64,000 bases of DNA, from positions 62,001-126,000 of the forward strand of contig JADWQD010000007.1 in assembly GCA_016110215.1 (NCBI GenBank), given 5' to 3'. The notes under the pieces are model-generated. The model did no database searches. It had not been told where the DNA came from and saw nothing but the letters and a program-made list of their open reading frames with translations. The position numbers and the translations under genes were made by a program. The stretch is from Capronia americana. Its lineage: Eukaryota; Ascomycota; Eurotiomycetes; Chaetothyriales; Herpotrichiellaceae. Below are positions 11,757-23,263 of this stretch, in pieces (the stretch's first letter is position 1; each line of letters opens with the position of its first letter).

Positions 11757-12360
11757 GGTTGATGAGAAATCCAGGACACTGTTCGAGACTTTCAGCGTAG
11801 GTTTGAAATCGACCGGCAGTCGACGGTATCAAGGTGCATATCCGCGACTGTGCTACTCTCTTAGTAACCCATTATCCGGGCTCAGAACTTTCGGAGCACC
11901 GAGTACTCGACCAGTCGCTTGATGTCGCCGTAAGCATTGGCATATCTCAGATAATTATCACACCGCGCGCCCCATAGGAGGCTTGGACCGTCTCCGGATA
12001 TATTAACATGCATGGCATACTGATTTCCAAAGTCAGAATGTATACACGGAGTACGAGTACCAAGTATCTCGCGATGCCTCGTTTTCTAAAGTTGAAGCTG
12101 TTGTTTCGTGCCCGCGCGGGTTGCGTTCTAGGCCGTTATCCCAATGGTCGTCGCTACTACGGACAAAGCAGGTGGTTGTTCTGGAATTTCTTTTATGCGT
12201 AGGGAAATAGGGAAAGCCATAAGTGAATTAGAAGATTTTGAATAGATGCCCAATTCGCAGAAGCGAACACCTTGTCATCGAATTGAGAGAATGTACGCCC
12301 CAATCCCATATGATTGACAAAACTACGCCACTTTGGCAAACCAGCCTATGCTGAGAAGTT
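11757..12360. other. intergenic, nothing identified
   Basis: Upstream of the putative secreted-protein relic and downstream of the gene ending at 12361. A 64-codon plus-strand frame at 12008 has no recognisable content. Confidence 0.45.
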
Positions 12361-13754
12361 TCACTGCTTGGCCTCGAAGCCTTCCAAAGCCTGAGCAGCT
12401 TCCCTTAGCTCGCCCTCACTAGGATAGTTGACGACCATAAGGTACAACACATCCGACTTCATTAATCCCTTTATTCCACCCTGGGGCGCTCTCTTGTTCA
12501 GTCCCGAGGGATCGTATCTTGGTTCGCGGCCTCTGCTAACCCGTCTCATATCCTTGTATTGTCGCTTGCGAGCTCTCCTCTCGGCTTTCGCCCGGTCGGC
12601 CTCGGTGGTGTCAATCTTTCCACCGCTCAGCAAAGCAACGAGGCTGCCACTGTTTGCTGGGTGGTTGGGATCACTGAACCGCGAAGCGAACCGCCGCTCT
12701 CCATACACATTCAGTTTCGAGCCAGGATTCTCCTTTTCAAACTTGGCTTGCGCTCGTCGGTCGAAGTAATCTCCGAGGTTCTTGCCGCTGCGTTTAAAAA
12801 CGTTCTCCTTTTCACCCTCTGGCAGAGCGTCCAGCTCGGGGAAGATGAGAGGAGCGGACTCAGGAATCTCGATCTCTCGTGTCTTGCCGGAGAAGTTGGC
12901 GAAGCGGCTACGTTTGGCGCCCTCCCGCGAAGCAATCGAGGTCAACACGTGGGTGTTCATGTCGACATCCTGCACGATCTCGTCGGACTCAGGTTGGTAT
13001 GCCATGACCAAGGCAAAGAGGCCATGTGGCTTGAAGAACTTTTCGTTCATCTCGTCGAGGTATTTGTTCGATTCGTATTTGACATATTGGCGACGGCCGA
13101 GCTCCACGCTGGTATGGACCACCAAGGCGCCGACGTGGACGAAAAACATAGGTCCCACCGCAATATCGCTAGCAAGGACGGCGCCGGCACATGCAAGATT
13201 GAAGGCATGGAAGAGTGGATGGAGCTGGAGAAGGGACAACCGTCAGCTTTGATGTTATGTATTGCACAGATCGGTCTCACCTGAATGGCTTTGCCAAACC
13301 CGTCCAGAAAGTCGAGAAAATCTTGTTGCTCAATCCCGCAGGTTTGAAGCATCGGCGCGTACGCCCGAACAAAACCGCGTTCTTTGCTCTTCGGTCGCCG
13401 CTGCGGGAGAATGACTGGCATTTCGAGCTTTCCGGCCACGGGAGAATATTTCGGAGGGGGGTGCTTTTGCATGAAGTTTTCCAGTACTTGATCCAGGTTC
13501 TGGGCCTTCTCGAGCTGTGAGTCTTTGTGTTGCGGCGCCACTTTTTGCTGCACCTCATCTAGTTCCTGTGCGACGCCCTCGTCATCTGAAGACATGGAGG
13601 AGGTGTCGGAAAGTTCTTCCTCCTTGGTATGCGCAGGAACGTTCAAATGGGCTTGATGATTAGCTGACTTTTTGGCTTCACGGTCAGCCATCGCCTCCTT
13701 CGTGAGACCGTATGCGCCGGTCACGCCTTTTGCAACCAATTTGACGGCGAACAT
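12361..13754 (-). CDS. conserved fungal protein, membrane-associated, unknown function
   Basis: Two exons, 13754-13281 and 13224-12361, with a 56-bp intron (GTGAGA...CTCCAG), giving 445 aa. The N-terminus MFAVKLVAKGVTGAYGLTK, the central PVILPQRRPKSKERGF followed by VRAYAP, and DFLDFLDGFGKAIQ are the signature of a widespread but uncharacterised Pezizomycotina family. A hydrophobic region (LACAGAVLASDIAVGPMFF, then VHVGALVV) follows. Then come LDEMNEKFFKPHGLFALVM, a pro-Asp block (SAPLIFPELDALPEG), DYFDRRAQAKFEKENP and a basic arginine-rich tail. N-terminal residues 40-75 are acidic and serine-rich. No catalytic motif is visible. Membrane association is inferred from the hydrophobic stretch only. 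Confidence 0.85.
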
Positions 13755-15205
13755 GTTGACTTTTCGAGGTTGTCTGCGAACTTAGGAAATCGTTTGTTAC
13801 TGAGGTTGGGTTCTGTCTTTCGTTGTGATGATTCTGCTGCTGCTGTAGCGGTTTCAAGGAGTAGAACATGCCCATTGTTATATACATTTTTCAAGTCTGT
13901 CGGATCGCCCAAGCTGAACCTTGACTTGGAGCCCCAAAATCAACGCACGAGGCAGTGTCTCGAGGAATACTCCAACACAGGCAAGGCCTAAGAAGTCCCC
14001 TCGCGGGATCGCGCACATTTCCACATTCGACCAAGACCCTAATGCGCTTCGCCTCTGGGGCTTCCGGCGATTGTCCACTCAGCGAACAGTGACGTGCAGA
14101 TGAAGCAGTGAAGGCTATTTCTTAAGCGGAAATCGATTCGAGGTACTCAGTAGCTAACTTTGACTTTCGCCTCTACCATCGACTGTAGATACGAGATGAT
14201 GCAAACCCTTCGGAAAGGATATGCCGTCTACAGTGCTATCAGCAACACCACTGCGGTTAACAATATTGGACACACCGGAAGTCCTCCGACCAGATACTAC
14301 AGGTGTTTGCTTTGGGTAACCGTAGCCCGTAATTCCTCACCTTGCGTGTTCATGCCCGGAAGGTCCTGGTTTTACGAACCCCTATGGCAATGCAGTCCGT
14401 ATGAGTGTCGGCTACATGCAGAACCTGTACTCATAGCAGGGGGACGAACAGATTGGGTTTTAAACGCGACATGCTATCGTGAATGCTGACACTGTTGGTT
14501 TAGTTCTGGCAGATTTGCTCCCGTGTAATCAAGCTTTCCAGCACAGGCAGTCGCGGGCCTGGATTCTCGCTGCAGTTGGGCGTCCATTGGCGTCGCTTCG
14601 ACGTCCCCAGCCAGGGCTGCGGGCAGCCAAGAAGCCCTAGGCCACGCGAGACTCGACCCCCTCACCCTCGTATTGCCTCCATGTTTCAGAAACGCGTCCT
14701 CTCAAGACCATCCTGTCGACCTGCTTCTCCCCAAAGGTCTGTCAACAACCTCGCGACAACGGTTCGTCGTAGGTGAGACCGGTCGTCTTTGCGACCTGAA
14801 CAGGAATGACAGCCTGTCGTACCCTTCGACCCTTGGTGCCGGAGGCCGTTAATGTTTCACTGTCATCACAGGGATGAATTCCGCCAATTCTCGTCTCCTT
14901 GCACATTCATGGTGAGTAGGGGAATGCGCAGAAGGAGCGTTCTCTCAAGGCCACAAGTGGTCAAACCATGGCCAGGACCGAGATACAGCTTCGCGCGGCA
15001 CGTATGGTCTCTGTCGTGTTGTTTTGTTTCCTCTTCTTAGCAAACGGGATTTTAATCAGATTCATTGCGTCTCTTCCGCCTGACTGCCTTCTACCTCGAC
15101 TTTCGTCGCTGTTCTCGTGAATTGTGCTTGCTTTGGATATTAGACAAGAAAAACGAGCTTCTTCTTGAGCTCCCGGACTTTGCAGCCCCTCAGGCCCTCT
15201 CAACA
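13755..15205. other. 1.45 kb gene-free stretch
   Basis: Divergent promoter space between the genes at 13754 (minus) and 15206 (plus). Open frames on both strands (for example 14160-14489 and 14474-14665) overlap one another and have no conserved content. No RNA gene seen. Confidence 0.45.
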
Positions 15206-16475
15206 ATGGAAGGAGCATCCAGTCAACCATCGCAACCGCAGCTGTTGCCGGCAACGACCTTCGGGCAAAGCGCCGTGCGCAGCATGTCGCGTTTGTTCAG
15301 ACCCAACTATGACCTCGAAAGTTCTGGTACCTCTCCAGCTCCTGGAAAGTCTTTCGTCGTGCCACTATTTCTATCTCGCTCCTCGACGCAAACCCATCCC
15401 TTCGCTCGAGGCGCCTTAGCCCCGAGTGCGAGATCGAGATCATCGACGCGCTCGGTGATTGAGCATGCAGTCCCGGACACCACCGGAGTCCCACCGCTTT
15501 CGGTACCGCGAGATAATCAGTCTGAAGTTTCCGATCTGTATACTGGAAGCTTGCAGCATCCTGAGCCGCTTGGACCCATCCCTCTGGCCCGAAACATGGA
15601 CGATGAGCCGATACCCTCGGAACGTCAAGCCATGCGGTCATATCGAAGTGGCAGTAGTAGCAGCACACGTACCTCGAAGCGCAGCGGCAGATCACACGGC
15701 ATTTTCTCGAAGAAGGCATATCGCGACCCCGTCGTCAATGCGAAGGCTAGAATCAGTTTTGCGTTTGGAGTTACGTTGTTGGTTGCTCTCATAATCTGTA
15801 AGTTCGTCATCAAGAAGCGCTCTCCGGCTGCTCCTCTTGCTAATATGTTTAGATCTGGTCCTTGCTGCTACAGGTGTCGCGAAGAATACCATGTTTCACG
15901 TGATCTCGATCCTTTTCCTGTTGACATTGACGGGAATTTTTCTCCATCAACTCCTCCGTATGTTCATGCTCATCCGCCGGCCCAGGAGATCGAGGCACCG
16001 AACACCGCACGGATCCAGACGCGACCACGCCAGAGACCATGCCAGGACCCGACGACAACGGACCCGTAAACCTGCTGAACCTGAGCTGATTCTCGAAAAG
16101 CCTATTCCAATACACATGGCTTCCGACACAGGCTTTGGCCCAGATGTGGAGGCTCAGCCAATTATTCAACACCCTCCCCCCGTATACGGAAACTTTCGCA
16201 CTAGCATGAGAATCAATCCCGACTTAGTGCACTGGAAAGAAGTGCAGACTAACTCGCCATCTCCCTTGACACCTACATATGATGAGGCGGTAAACAATAT
16301 CCACCGGACCATGGGTTACCGACCACCAAGTTACATCTCCGAGAGTGGAGTCACCGAAATAGTTGAGACACAGAGGAGGGATGTGGATGCCGCGTTGGAA
16401 CACATCCACCCACTTGAGCGCGAGCGGATGAGGAATCTAACCGCAGAAGTGCTAGAAGGGCACGGTCAAGCATGA
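15206..16475 (+). CDS. two-pass membrane protein with PPxY motifs, unknown function
   Basis: Two exons, 15206-15797 and 15853-16475, with a 55-bp intron (GTAAGT...TTTAG), giving 404 aa. The first 190 residues are Ser/Arg/Pro-rich and probably cytosolic. Two hydrophobic segments follow, ISFAFGVTLLVALII(YLVLAA) and FHVISILFLLTLTGIFL, with only a short loop between. A dense basic stretch (RRPRRSRHRTPHGSRRDHA) comes next. The C-terminal tail carries HPPPVYGNF and YRPPSYIS. These PPVY/PPSY motifs fit binding sites for WW domains of Rsp5/NEDD4 ubiquitin ligases, and with the acidic end they suggest a membrane adaptor. The intron falls inside the first membrane segment, and the splice restores an unbroken frame. 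The family is not recognised. Confidence 0.82.
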
Positions 16476-16657
16476 GATGGTTTAGGTAATCGAGCGTACA
16501 AGCATTGTTGTGGTTTGGGATATTCATTGATTCAACCTATTTCAGGTGCTGAAAATCTTCATACATAGCCTCTCTGTGAGGTTGTGTGGGGTATCTCAGA
16601 ACTCCATCTGGCCTTCCTGTCAACTTGACCACATCTCATTGTCGTTACAAGGCACAT

Positions 16658-16923
16658 TTAGTGCTTGGCAGCCTCCTTGTGAACATCGGCCTTGCGGTTG
16701 TGGCTCTGCTCATCAACCTTGTCACCGATAGCATCGAAGCCAGCTTGAGCTCGGGTGTCAAGAGGGGCGTGGCTGTCCTTGGCGACGTTCTTGTTGGCCT
16801 CCTTGGAAGCGGTCGAGCCGGCGCCGGCGACAGACTCCTTGACGTAGTTGACGGTGTTCCTGCGATGAGGGTTAATTGCGGTCTCAGTGGAAAGTGAGGG
16901 AGAACCTACTTGATGGAATCCAT
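16658..16923 (-). CDS. grg-1: glucose-repressible protein GRG-1/CCG-1 homologue
   Basis: Small hydrophilic 71-aa protein, the same length as Neurospora GRG-1/CCG-1, whose transcript rises on glucose loss and is clock-controlled. Two exons, 16923-16910 (14 nt) and 16859-16658, with a 50-bp intron (GTAGGT...CGCAG). The product runs MDSIKNTVNYVKESVAGAGS, TASKEANKNVAKDSHAPL, DTRAQAGFDAIGDKVDEQSH and ends KADVHKEAAKH. This is a repetitive LEA-like amphipathic pattern with no cysteine. A TATA box lies upstream at 17045-17052. The biochemical role of the family is unknown, probably stress protection. Converges on the membrane-protein gene (stops 182 bp apart). Confidence 0.93.
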
Positions 16924-17044
16924 TGCGAAGGGTGATTGTTTGTGACTTGGAAGTCTTGTGGTTTGGTTTGAATGAAGTTGGGTTGAGTAGTTGGTCTTGA
17001 TATTTCGTGATGAGGATTTCTTTCTGGCTCAAGGGCAACCACAG

Positions 17045-17052
17045 TTTATATA
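17045..17052 (-). promoter_or_regulatory. TATA box of the GRG-1 homologue
   Basis: Reads TATATAAA on the minus strand, about 122 bases upstream of the GRG-1 start codon. This is appropriate for a highly inducible gene with a short leader. Confidence 0.6.
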
Positions 17053-18062
17053 CACAAGAAGTCAACGCTCGTGCCCCTCCTCGTGCCCCTCTCAGGCAAA
17101 CAACGAACGTCAATATCGCACGTCGACTGAAGGCCTACGTCACTCATGGATCTTTGTTTGCCTTTCCATAGCGGGTTACGTCACTGACGTAGTTTGAATT
17201 CCTGCAAGGCACGAATCTTGGCATTGGCAGCCCCAGATTCTTTCACCGCGCAGTGACATGCTGGGACGTGGCCAATCATCGAATTGTGTTCATCACTGCT
17301 GCACTGCCACCAGAGTTGGCGATCGATCGACACACAGTGCCAGTGGCACCAGTGGGTCGATCTGCGCTGGCGTGGCCGTGCCTCTTTGTAACTCGGACGA
17401 TTCACTTTGTCGCCGCTTCTCTGTTTTCGTCCTAGAGGTGAGGTCACAGGTGAACGTGACATGAAACGCAGGTGAATGCGAGGTACGGGTTTGGCCGACG
17501 ATGTCATGCCTCGGCAGCTTGTGTTGTCCTGCCCAGCCATGTCGTCATCGAAAGACGCCAAAGCTTCGCGCCAGATTTGCCAAAGCTCGGCGAGCTTCAG
17601 TTCCGACGCGCATGAAGACGAGCTGGACAAGCAGCCACCGATAATATCAGGTTGAGAACGTGGACAGACACTACCGTGCTTGCAGTTAAAGCCTGGTCTC
17701 TCTTCCCACTTACAGAGTCAAGAAGCGTGCATTTCTTTTGCTGCACTAATGGCTTGGGCTGTTCTGTCTACACCAGCAATTCACCACGTGTTGCACGAAT
17801 CAGAGATATTCGGCTCAACACGTGGTAGCAGCGATGGAGCGTTCATCTGCCTGCAGAATATTCTGCACTGCATTCATAAGCTCGATCATGAACGGTTTGA
17901 ATATCTGTTACTGCTTCCAATCGCTCGTGAGATCTCCCGTATCGAAGAACTTGCTCCCTCACTCGTTCGGCGAGCAGTGGCGAGCCAGGATCGTCTGCTT
18001 TCAAGTTCACCAATCGTACCCTTGTACCGAGTAATCTGAGATCGGCAATACAACCAATCATC
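17053..18062. other. 1 kb intergenic between GRG-1 and the phytase-like gene
   Basis: Divergent promoter region. Open frames exist at 17181-17630 (minus), 17539-17655 (plus, beginning MSSSKDAKASRQICQ) and 17680-18039 (plus). None shows a recognisable domain or convincing splice context. The last could be a short upstream frame in the leader of the next gene. Confidence 0.4.
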
Positions 18063-19793
18063 ATGGCTATCAGGACGCTCCTCCTCACTGCATTGACCGC
18101 CGGCCTTACCCGTACACTGGCATCGCCTTATGAGAGAGCTGCCACGGCGATCAACACAACCACGTGCAACAGCAAGACCTACGTGTACCAGGCTCTGGCT
18201 GGCTATGGATTTACGCCATCGGACTCTCGCGACAAGTTTGGCGATACTGCAGGGGGGATTGGCAGTAGTGCTGCCATTGATCAAAAATCATGGAAAGTCG
18301 ACAGCAACGGTGTCTACACTGGTATACTCTGGGGTCTTCCAGGTGGGTTGTCCTGTCACTGAAACTTGTATCTGTGGGCTCGTATATTCATCCCAGCAAG
18401 ACAAGTATCCTCTCTCCATTCTAGGGCCTGAAGCTTCATCCCGGTGAGGGAGTGTTCGGGATTTCCCTTCAAGAGGAGTCCCAGTGGTGCTGATACGATT
18501 TCTGCTGGTTTTGTAGATCGCGGCTGGAATACTGAAGGCACTTTGAACTACCAACCTCGAGTGCACAAGTTCCAGATCACCTTCAAGCCTAATACAGCAT
18601 CGAATTCGAGCTCACCCAACCTCCAATTGAAGTATTTGGACACAATCCGCTTCACCGACCCTGCCGGAACTCCCTTGACTGGTCTGGATCCCGACCTACA
18701 GCCCCCCTACCTTTCATTCCCTGGCTACCCCGAGCTTCCGTCCGCCACTTACACCGGTGACGGCTTCGGCGGCAATGGGACGGGCGGGCACAGAGTCGTT
18801 GGGGACACTGAAGGTCTTGTCCTCACCGACGACGGCTTCTGGATCTCAGACGAGTACGGGCCATACATTTTCCACTTCGACCACAGCGGGAAGATGACTG
18901 GCGCTATCAGCCCCCCGCCCGCCATCATTCCCCAACGCAACGGCACCGATTCCTTCAACGCAGCCAGTCCCCCACGATACGACCCCAATATTACCACGAC
19001 ACCGGCAAACCCTACCAGCGGACGCTCCAACAATCAAGGTCTCGAGGGTCTCACGGCCTCGCCCGACAGAAAGACTCTCTACGCACTCATGCAGTCCGCG
19101 CTAGTCCAGGAGGGCGGCCGCAACGCCTCGACCCGCCGCCTCGTCCGCCTGCTCGAGTACGATATCAGTGACGCGGCCGACCCCGTCTACAAGGCCGAGT
19201 ATATCGTCCCACTGCCCGTCTTCGCCAATAACACTCTTGTGGCTGCACAATCGGAGATCCACTTCATCAGCGCGACCCAGTTCCTGGTCCTTGCGCGCGA
19301 CTCGGGCCGCGGCCACGGGCAATCCAAGTCCCAGTCTCAATACCGCCAGATCGACGTCTTTGACATCTCCAACGCCACGAATATCGCCGCGAATAGTAAC
19401 GGATACGATGCCACTACCGCGGCAGTCGCGTCTGTGGACGGTGTCCTCTCTTCCACGGTCGTCCCCGCTACATACTGCCCGTGGCTCGACTTCAACGTCA
19501 ACTCCCAGCTCAACCGATTTGGCGTCCACAACGGGGGTGACCAGGATGCGGGCCTGCTCAACGAGAAGTGGGAGTCCATTGCCGTCGCGCCGGTCAACCC
19601 GCCCTCAAGCGCGGGGTGGAAGGACTGGCATGCCGGGTCTGACGGCGAGTACTTCATCTTCAGCCTGAGTGACAACGACTTCATCACGCAGAATGGCTTC
19701 ATGAACGGTGGAGAACTCCCCTACGCGGACGAGAGCGGGTATAGTCTTGATAACCAGGCTTTGGTCTTCAAGGTCTCGCTTCCTATAGGGTGA
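18063..19793 (+). CDS. secreted esterase-like / phytase-like beta-propeller protein
   Basis: Two exons, 18063-18342 and 18517-19793, with a 174-bp intron (GTGGGT...TTGTAG), long for this window, giving 518 aa. An N-terminal signal peptide (MAIRTLLLTALTAGLTRTLA) is followed by a domain of the 'esterase-like activity of phytase' family (PF13449-type). Typical blocks are DRGWNTEG, DTEGLVLTDDGFWISDEYGP, GLEGLTASPDRKTLYALMQS, RLVRLLEYDIS, ARDSGRGHG and KWESIAVAP, ending with EYFIFSLSDNDFITQNGF. Many N-glycosylation sequons (NTT, NSS, NGT, NNT, NAT) agree with secretion. Probable role is extracellular hydrolysis of phosphate or other esters. The substrate is unproven. Confidence 0.9.
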
Positions 19794-20050
19794 GCTCTTG
19801 TGCGCAAGGCGAGAAAGCTACGTGCATGGGTGCGCTCACCCTCGTATGGATTGCAGAAAAGTAATGCGGGCGTGAGAAGATTGGATGTATATACGCCACT
19901 CCTGTAATGTACATACGTAGACAAACTTGATCGCATTGGCCATTTTCGTCACATCTGTGTGCTGCACCTACTGAGATCGGTCGCCGAGAATAGCTAATCT
20001 ACCAAATGATGCAGAGCAGAGCAGGGCCGAGCAGATGGTCTACATTCTTT

Positions 20051-21829
20051 CTATATTACACTTGCTTGCCGAGGGAGGATCTCCCAGCAATGGCTCCGCC
20101 TCCAAACTAGCCCTCCCCCTCCTACATCGGAGTCAGATTGGGATTGGGATCGTGACTCGGACTCGGACTCGGACTCCAAAAAGACTTCGATTCCAAAGCA
20201 AGTCGCTTGGTCGGGGTAGATGCGCGTGGCGATCGCGGTGCGCTCGTTGACGAACACCTCGAGCGCGCTGACGTCGTAAAAAGCTCGCACGTCGAGCGAT
20301 TCCTGCACCACGGCGCCGTCTTGGTCTTGGTCACGGAAGCGGAATAAGGTATGGGGCGCCACTTCTCGAGCCGTGTCCACGTCGGCGATGGTCGTCGATT
20401 GCGACCGGTCGATCACGAACGTCTCTGCTGCTGCGTCGAAGTACATTGTTGTACGCTGCTTGGCGTCCGATGAGTGCAGGATTGATAATCCCACGCGCCG
20501 GGCGTCCCGCGGTAACGAGCAGGACAAGTCTATCTCGAGGTGCTTCGTCGGGTGGGGAAACTTCGCTGAGGCGTGCTTCTTCACCGGTGTAGGCAATGGC
20601 AAAGGGTCGCCGCGCAGCTGCTCCAGTGCCGGGTGAGGTGCGGATGCGAGTGTGGATATGGTGTATGTGCCTTGGGGGTCGAGTACTTTCCCTATCGAGG
20701 TGATTTCTTCCAAGGGGGTGGCCAGGGTGCCGCAGACGGAGAGTATCTCGGTGTGCTTGAGAATACGTGGGAGCGAGAGCATCCCCGACCAAGCCTGCCT
20801 GTCGTGCCACAGCTCGGGGAGGTCGTGCTCCTGAAGCCACGCGAAAACAACGTGGTGCTGCGAGATCGGGTCCCAGAACGAGTTGGGGGCATAGTATCTT
20901 CTGCCGTGGTCGAGACGGCCTCCGTAGTCGTATTCCATGGTCGCGTTCCCGTCCACTGTTCTTATCGATCCATGCATCCACATTTGTGCGTTGTGAGGCT
21001 TTCCCTGCTCTGACAGACATCCTTCGACGGACATGATGAGGTAGTCATGATGTTTTCCCGATTTGTCCGTCAAAGAGAGGAAATTCCCAACTTCCCAATT
21101 CACGCCAAAGTCACCGGTCCATTGAGACGGCGTGTGGTTTATCCCTTTGCCGCTCAACGGCCCTAGATATTCCCACGAGTTCAGCGCATCCTTGGCGACC
21201 GAGTATAGAAGAGCAGCCGGCGCCTTGTCTTTGACGCCGCCGGAGATGAGCCCGTATAAGCATTTGCCTTGCTCTCTTCCAAGTGCACGGTCCATGGAAT
21301 GCCACTCGGCGACAAACGGATCCCTCCAGCCGATGACTTCCATACCCGGAGGCGGTTCTGGTACAGTGGGGTTCCCCGGATATGGCGTCCATGTCCTGCC
21401 ATCATCATTAGATGTTGCCATGTGGATACGCTCGGAGCCGCGGGTGTATGGCAGCGTGTAGTGAATGGGGAGTTTCTGGGCAGATGTGTACAGGATTGTC
21501 AGCACGCCGTCGGCCTGACCGTTCACATTTGTTGGTCGAAGACATCCCGTAAAGACACCTTCGCTACTACCATCTAACGCTGGAGTAATAGAGGGAGTGC
21601 CGGAGACTTCCCACGAACATAGGTCCCTGCTTCGCGCGTTTCCCCAGGATATATTTTTCCAGTGTGCCGACTCGGGATTCCATTGATAGGCTACGTGGTA
21701 GAGGCCTGTCTTGGGATCGTAGCCAAGTCCACACGGGTCGTTCATCCAGCCAGCTGGTGGCTGCAGGTGATACTGTGGACGCCATCGCAGATAGTCTCCT
21801 TTAGTAGGAGATCCTTTCTTCATGTCCAT
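20051..21829 (-). CDS. glycoside hydrolase family 32 fructosidase, no signal peptide
   Basis: Intronless, 592 aa. The five-bladed GH32 catalytic domain starts at once: YHLQPPAGWMNDPCGLGYD (nucleophile Asp in the NDP motif, with Cys where most enzymes have Asn), GVFTGCLRP, VIGWRDPFVAEW (transition-state Asp) and MSVEGC (acid/base Glu in a divergent EC motif). The C-terminal beta-sandwich includes HLEIDLSCSLP and SLDVRAFYDVSALEVFVNERTAI split across its core. No signal peptide is present, so the enzyme is predicted to be cytoplasmic, hydrolysing sucrose or short fructans after uptake. Near the end is a Ser-Glu/Ser-Gln repeat (ESESESESRSQSQSDSD), coded by an iterated GAGTCC-type repeat. Converges with the phytase-like gene (257 bp between stops). 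Confidence 0.92.
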   Translation of the reverse strand: MDMKKGSPTKGDYLRWRPQYHLQPPAGWMNDPCGLGYDPKTGLYHVAYQWNPESAHWKNISWGNARSRDLCSWEVSGTPSITPALDGSSEGVFTGCLRPTNVNGQADGVLTILYTSAQKLPIHYTLPYTRGSERIHMATSNDDGRTWTPYPGNPTVPEPPPGMEVIGWRDPFVAEWHSMDRALGREQGKCLYGLISGGVKDKAPAALLYSVAKDALNSWEYLGPLSGKGINHTPSQWTGDFGVNWEVGNFLSLTDKSGKHHDYLIMSVEGCLSEQGKPHNAQMWMHGSIRTVDGNATMEYDYGGRLDHGRRYYAPNSFWDPISQHHVVFAWLQEHDLPELWHDRQAWSGMLSLPRILKHTEILSVCGTLATPLEEITSIGKVLDPQGTYTISTLASAPHPALEQLRGDPLPLPTPVKKHASAKFPHPTKHLEIDLSCSLPRDARRVGLSILHSSDAKQRTTMYFDAAAETFVIDRSQSTTIADVDTAREVAPHTLFRFRDQDQDGAVVQESLDVRAFYDVSALEVFVNERTAIATRIYPDQATCFGIEVFLESESESESRSQSQSDSDVGGGGLVWRRSHCWEILPRQASVI

Positions 21830-22418
21830 ACCGCTGAGAGGAGCAGCGGGCCACGTCGTGTCCGACGATAATATCTCGTTCAGTCCACGGCAGCGCAGTG
21901 CATCCTTTGCCTCTGAATCACACTCTTCAGATTATAGAGAGTTATTTTCAGGTAGAAGGTTGGAGTAATAAATCCGCGAAGAGATTGGTGACCGTCGAAT
22001 CGCCCGTCAACATACGAACCTGATTTTGTTAGAGAATACCGACGTGGTGCATTTCGCCCAATATTTTTGGGAAATCAAGCACGAAGTCTCCGAGCTTGTG
22101 TTAGTCAGTATTGGTATCAGAGTGGAATTCCTCCCAAACTCAAGACTAGCACGAACGCTCGTGCGAGCAAGTAAACGCATCAGGTTGATCTCTGGTCTAC
22201 ATTGTCGGTTACACTTGCCATACGCGAGTTATACTCCGCAGAGGGGCGGAATACAGCAGGCCATACACGCAGACGCGCACATCTCTCGCCGTCATTCCGT
22301 CTTGCCGCTTCTGGATCTTCACGGTTCAAGGTTCCGGCTTCTGTCGAAGCGTTGCTGCCGTCTGGCCGAACTATCGCCATTCGACCTCGTGATGAGGACG
22401 ACGAGCGAGGATGCAGGG
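21830..22418. other. intergenic: GH32 upstream region
   Basis: Promoter side of the GH32 gene and 3' flank of the cryptic gene at 22419. A 195-codon plus-strand frame (22026-22613) runs antisense into that gene and is not supported. Confidence 0.45.
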
Positions 22419-23263
22419 TTACTCATCGATGCGAAAGTCGCGCTGCATACCGCGACTCGCCTGCCAGCGCCAGCCATCTGTGGGATCGAGGGTGGCACCG
22501 CGAAGGCCCGGCCAGTGGAATTGAAGGTGCGGGATAAAAAATCCCTTCGTCGACGCTTCACGCAGCTCGATATACCACGCTTCATCCTTCTCTTGGGTGC
22601 TCGTCTCTTTTAAATTAGCACACGACTCAACCCTTCTGATTGGACAAATAAACTGCCCGAGTCATCATTGCTGGGATCGTAAAGCTCACCTCATCCCCAT
22701 TATCCTGGGGTTGAATGAGACGCTGCTTCTCTCGGTGCCAGTCAGCCGCATTTCAGCTCTCGGCTTTGCCACCGGCTCTGTTAGCCTAATGGATCGCAAG
22801 CCCACAAGGTGTGTATGCACCTCGGCCGCATAGAAGCTGTCTTTTTGATATTCGCTCGCATCGACGACAGTGCCGTAATCGAGAGGTCGCCCCAGCACAC
22901 GCTGCCGATCTTCCACGTCCCTTTACCTCGTTCGTTCGGCTCGAATGTCAGGGACACGAGCGCATCAAGAAAACCACTCACCTGCCATTCCGTTCGAGGC
23001 TGAATCTTACGCCCTCGGGCCTGAGGTAAGGGCTGCCTGAGAAGCAGGGTCAGTCTTCCTGCTGCAACCTGTCCATTCTCCTCAGTTGTGAAAGGCGCGC
23101 ACCCCTCCTCGTTTAGGAATTTGTTACTTATCTCTTGTTCTGGCTTGTGTCGGAAACCACCCCGTTCAGCGTTACTTCTTTCCGGCACAAATGATCCGCG
23201 TACCCACGCACTATCCCATATATGATCACGACGAGGCCCCGAGCGATTGGAAGCCGACCACAG
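22419..23263 (-). CDS. cryptic multi-exon gene (or relic), unknown function; 5' end unresolved
   Basis: No single long ORF marks this gene, but splicing links coding-like pieces. An exon open from 23263 to 22982 ends GRLTLLLRQPLPQARGRKIQ and PRTEWQ. An intron at 22902-22981 (GTGAGT...GGCAG) leads to exon 22901-22690 (RVLGRPLDYGTVVDASEYQK, then DSFYAAEVHTHLVGLRSIRL). An intron at 22600-22689 (GTGAGC, branch GTGCTAAT) leads to exon 22599-22419, STQEKDEAWYIELREASTKG, FFIPHLQFHWPGLRGATLDP, TDGWRWQASRGMQRDFRIDE, stop. The phases agree at both joins. The start is not found. A second coding-like frame overlaps 23285-23130, so upstream exons or a frameshift are possible. No family recognised. Confidence 0.5.

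Noticed and set aside
17181..17630. 149-codon minus-strand frame between GRG-1 and the phytase-like gene
   Set aside because: Ends look vaguely coding but the middle is random, and an opposing frame at 17539 is equally good.
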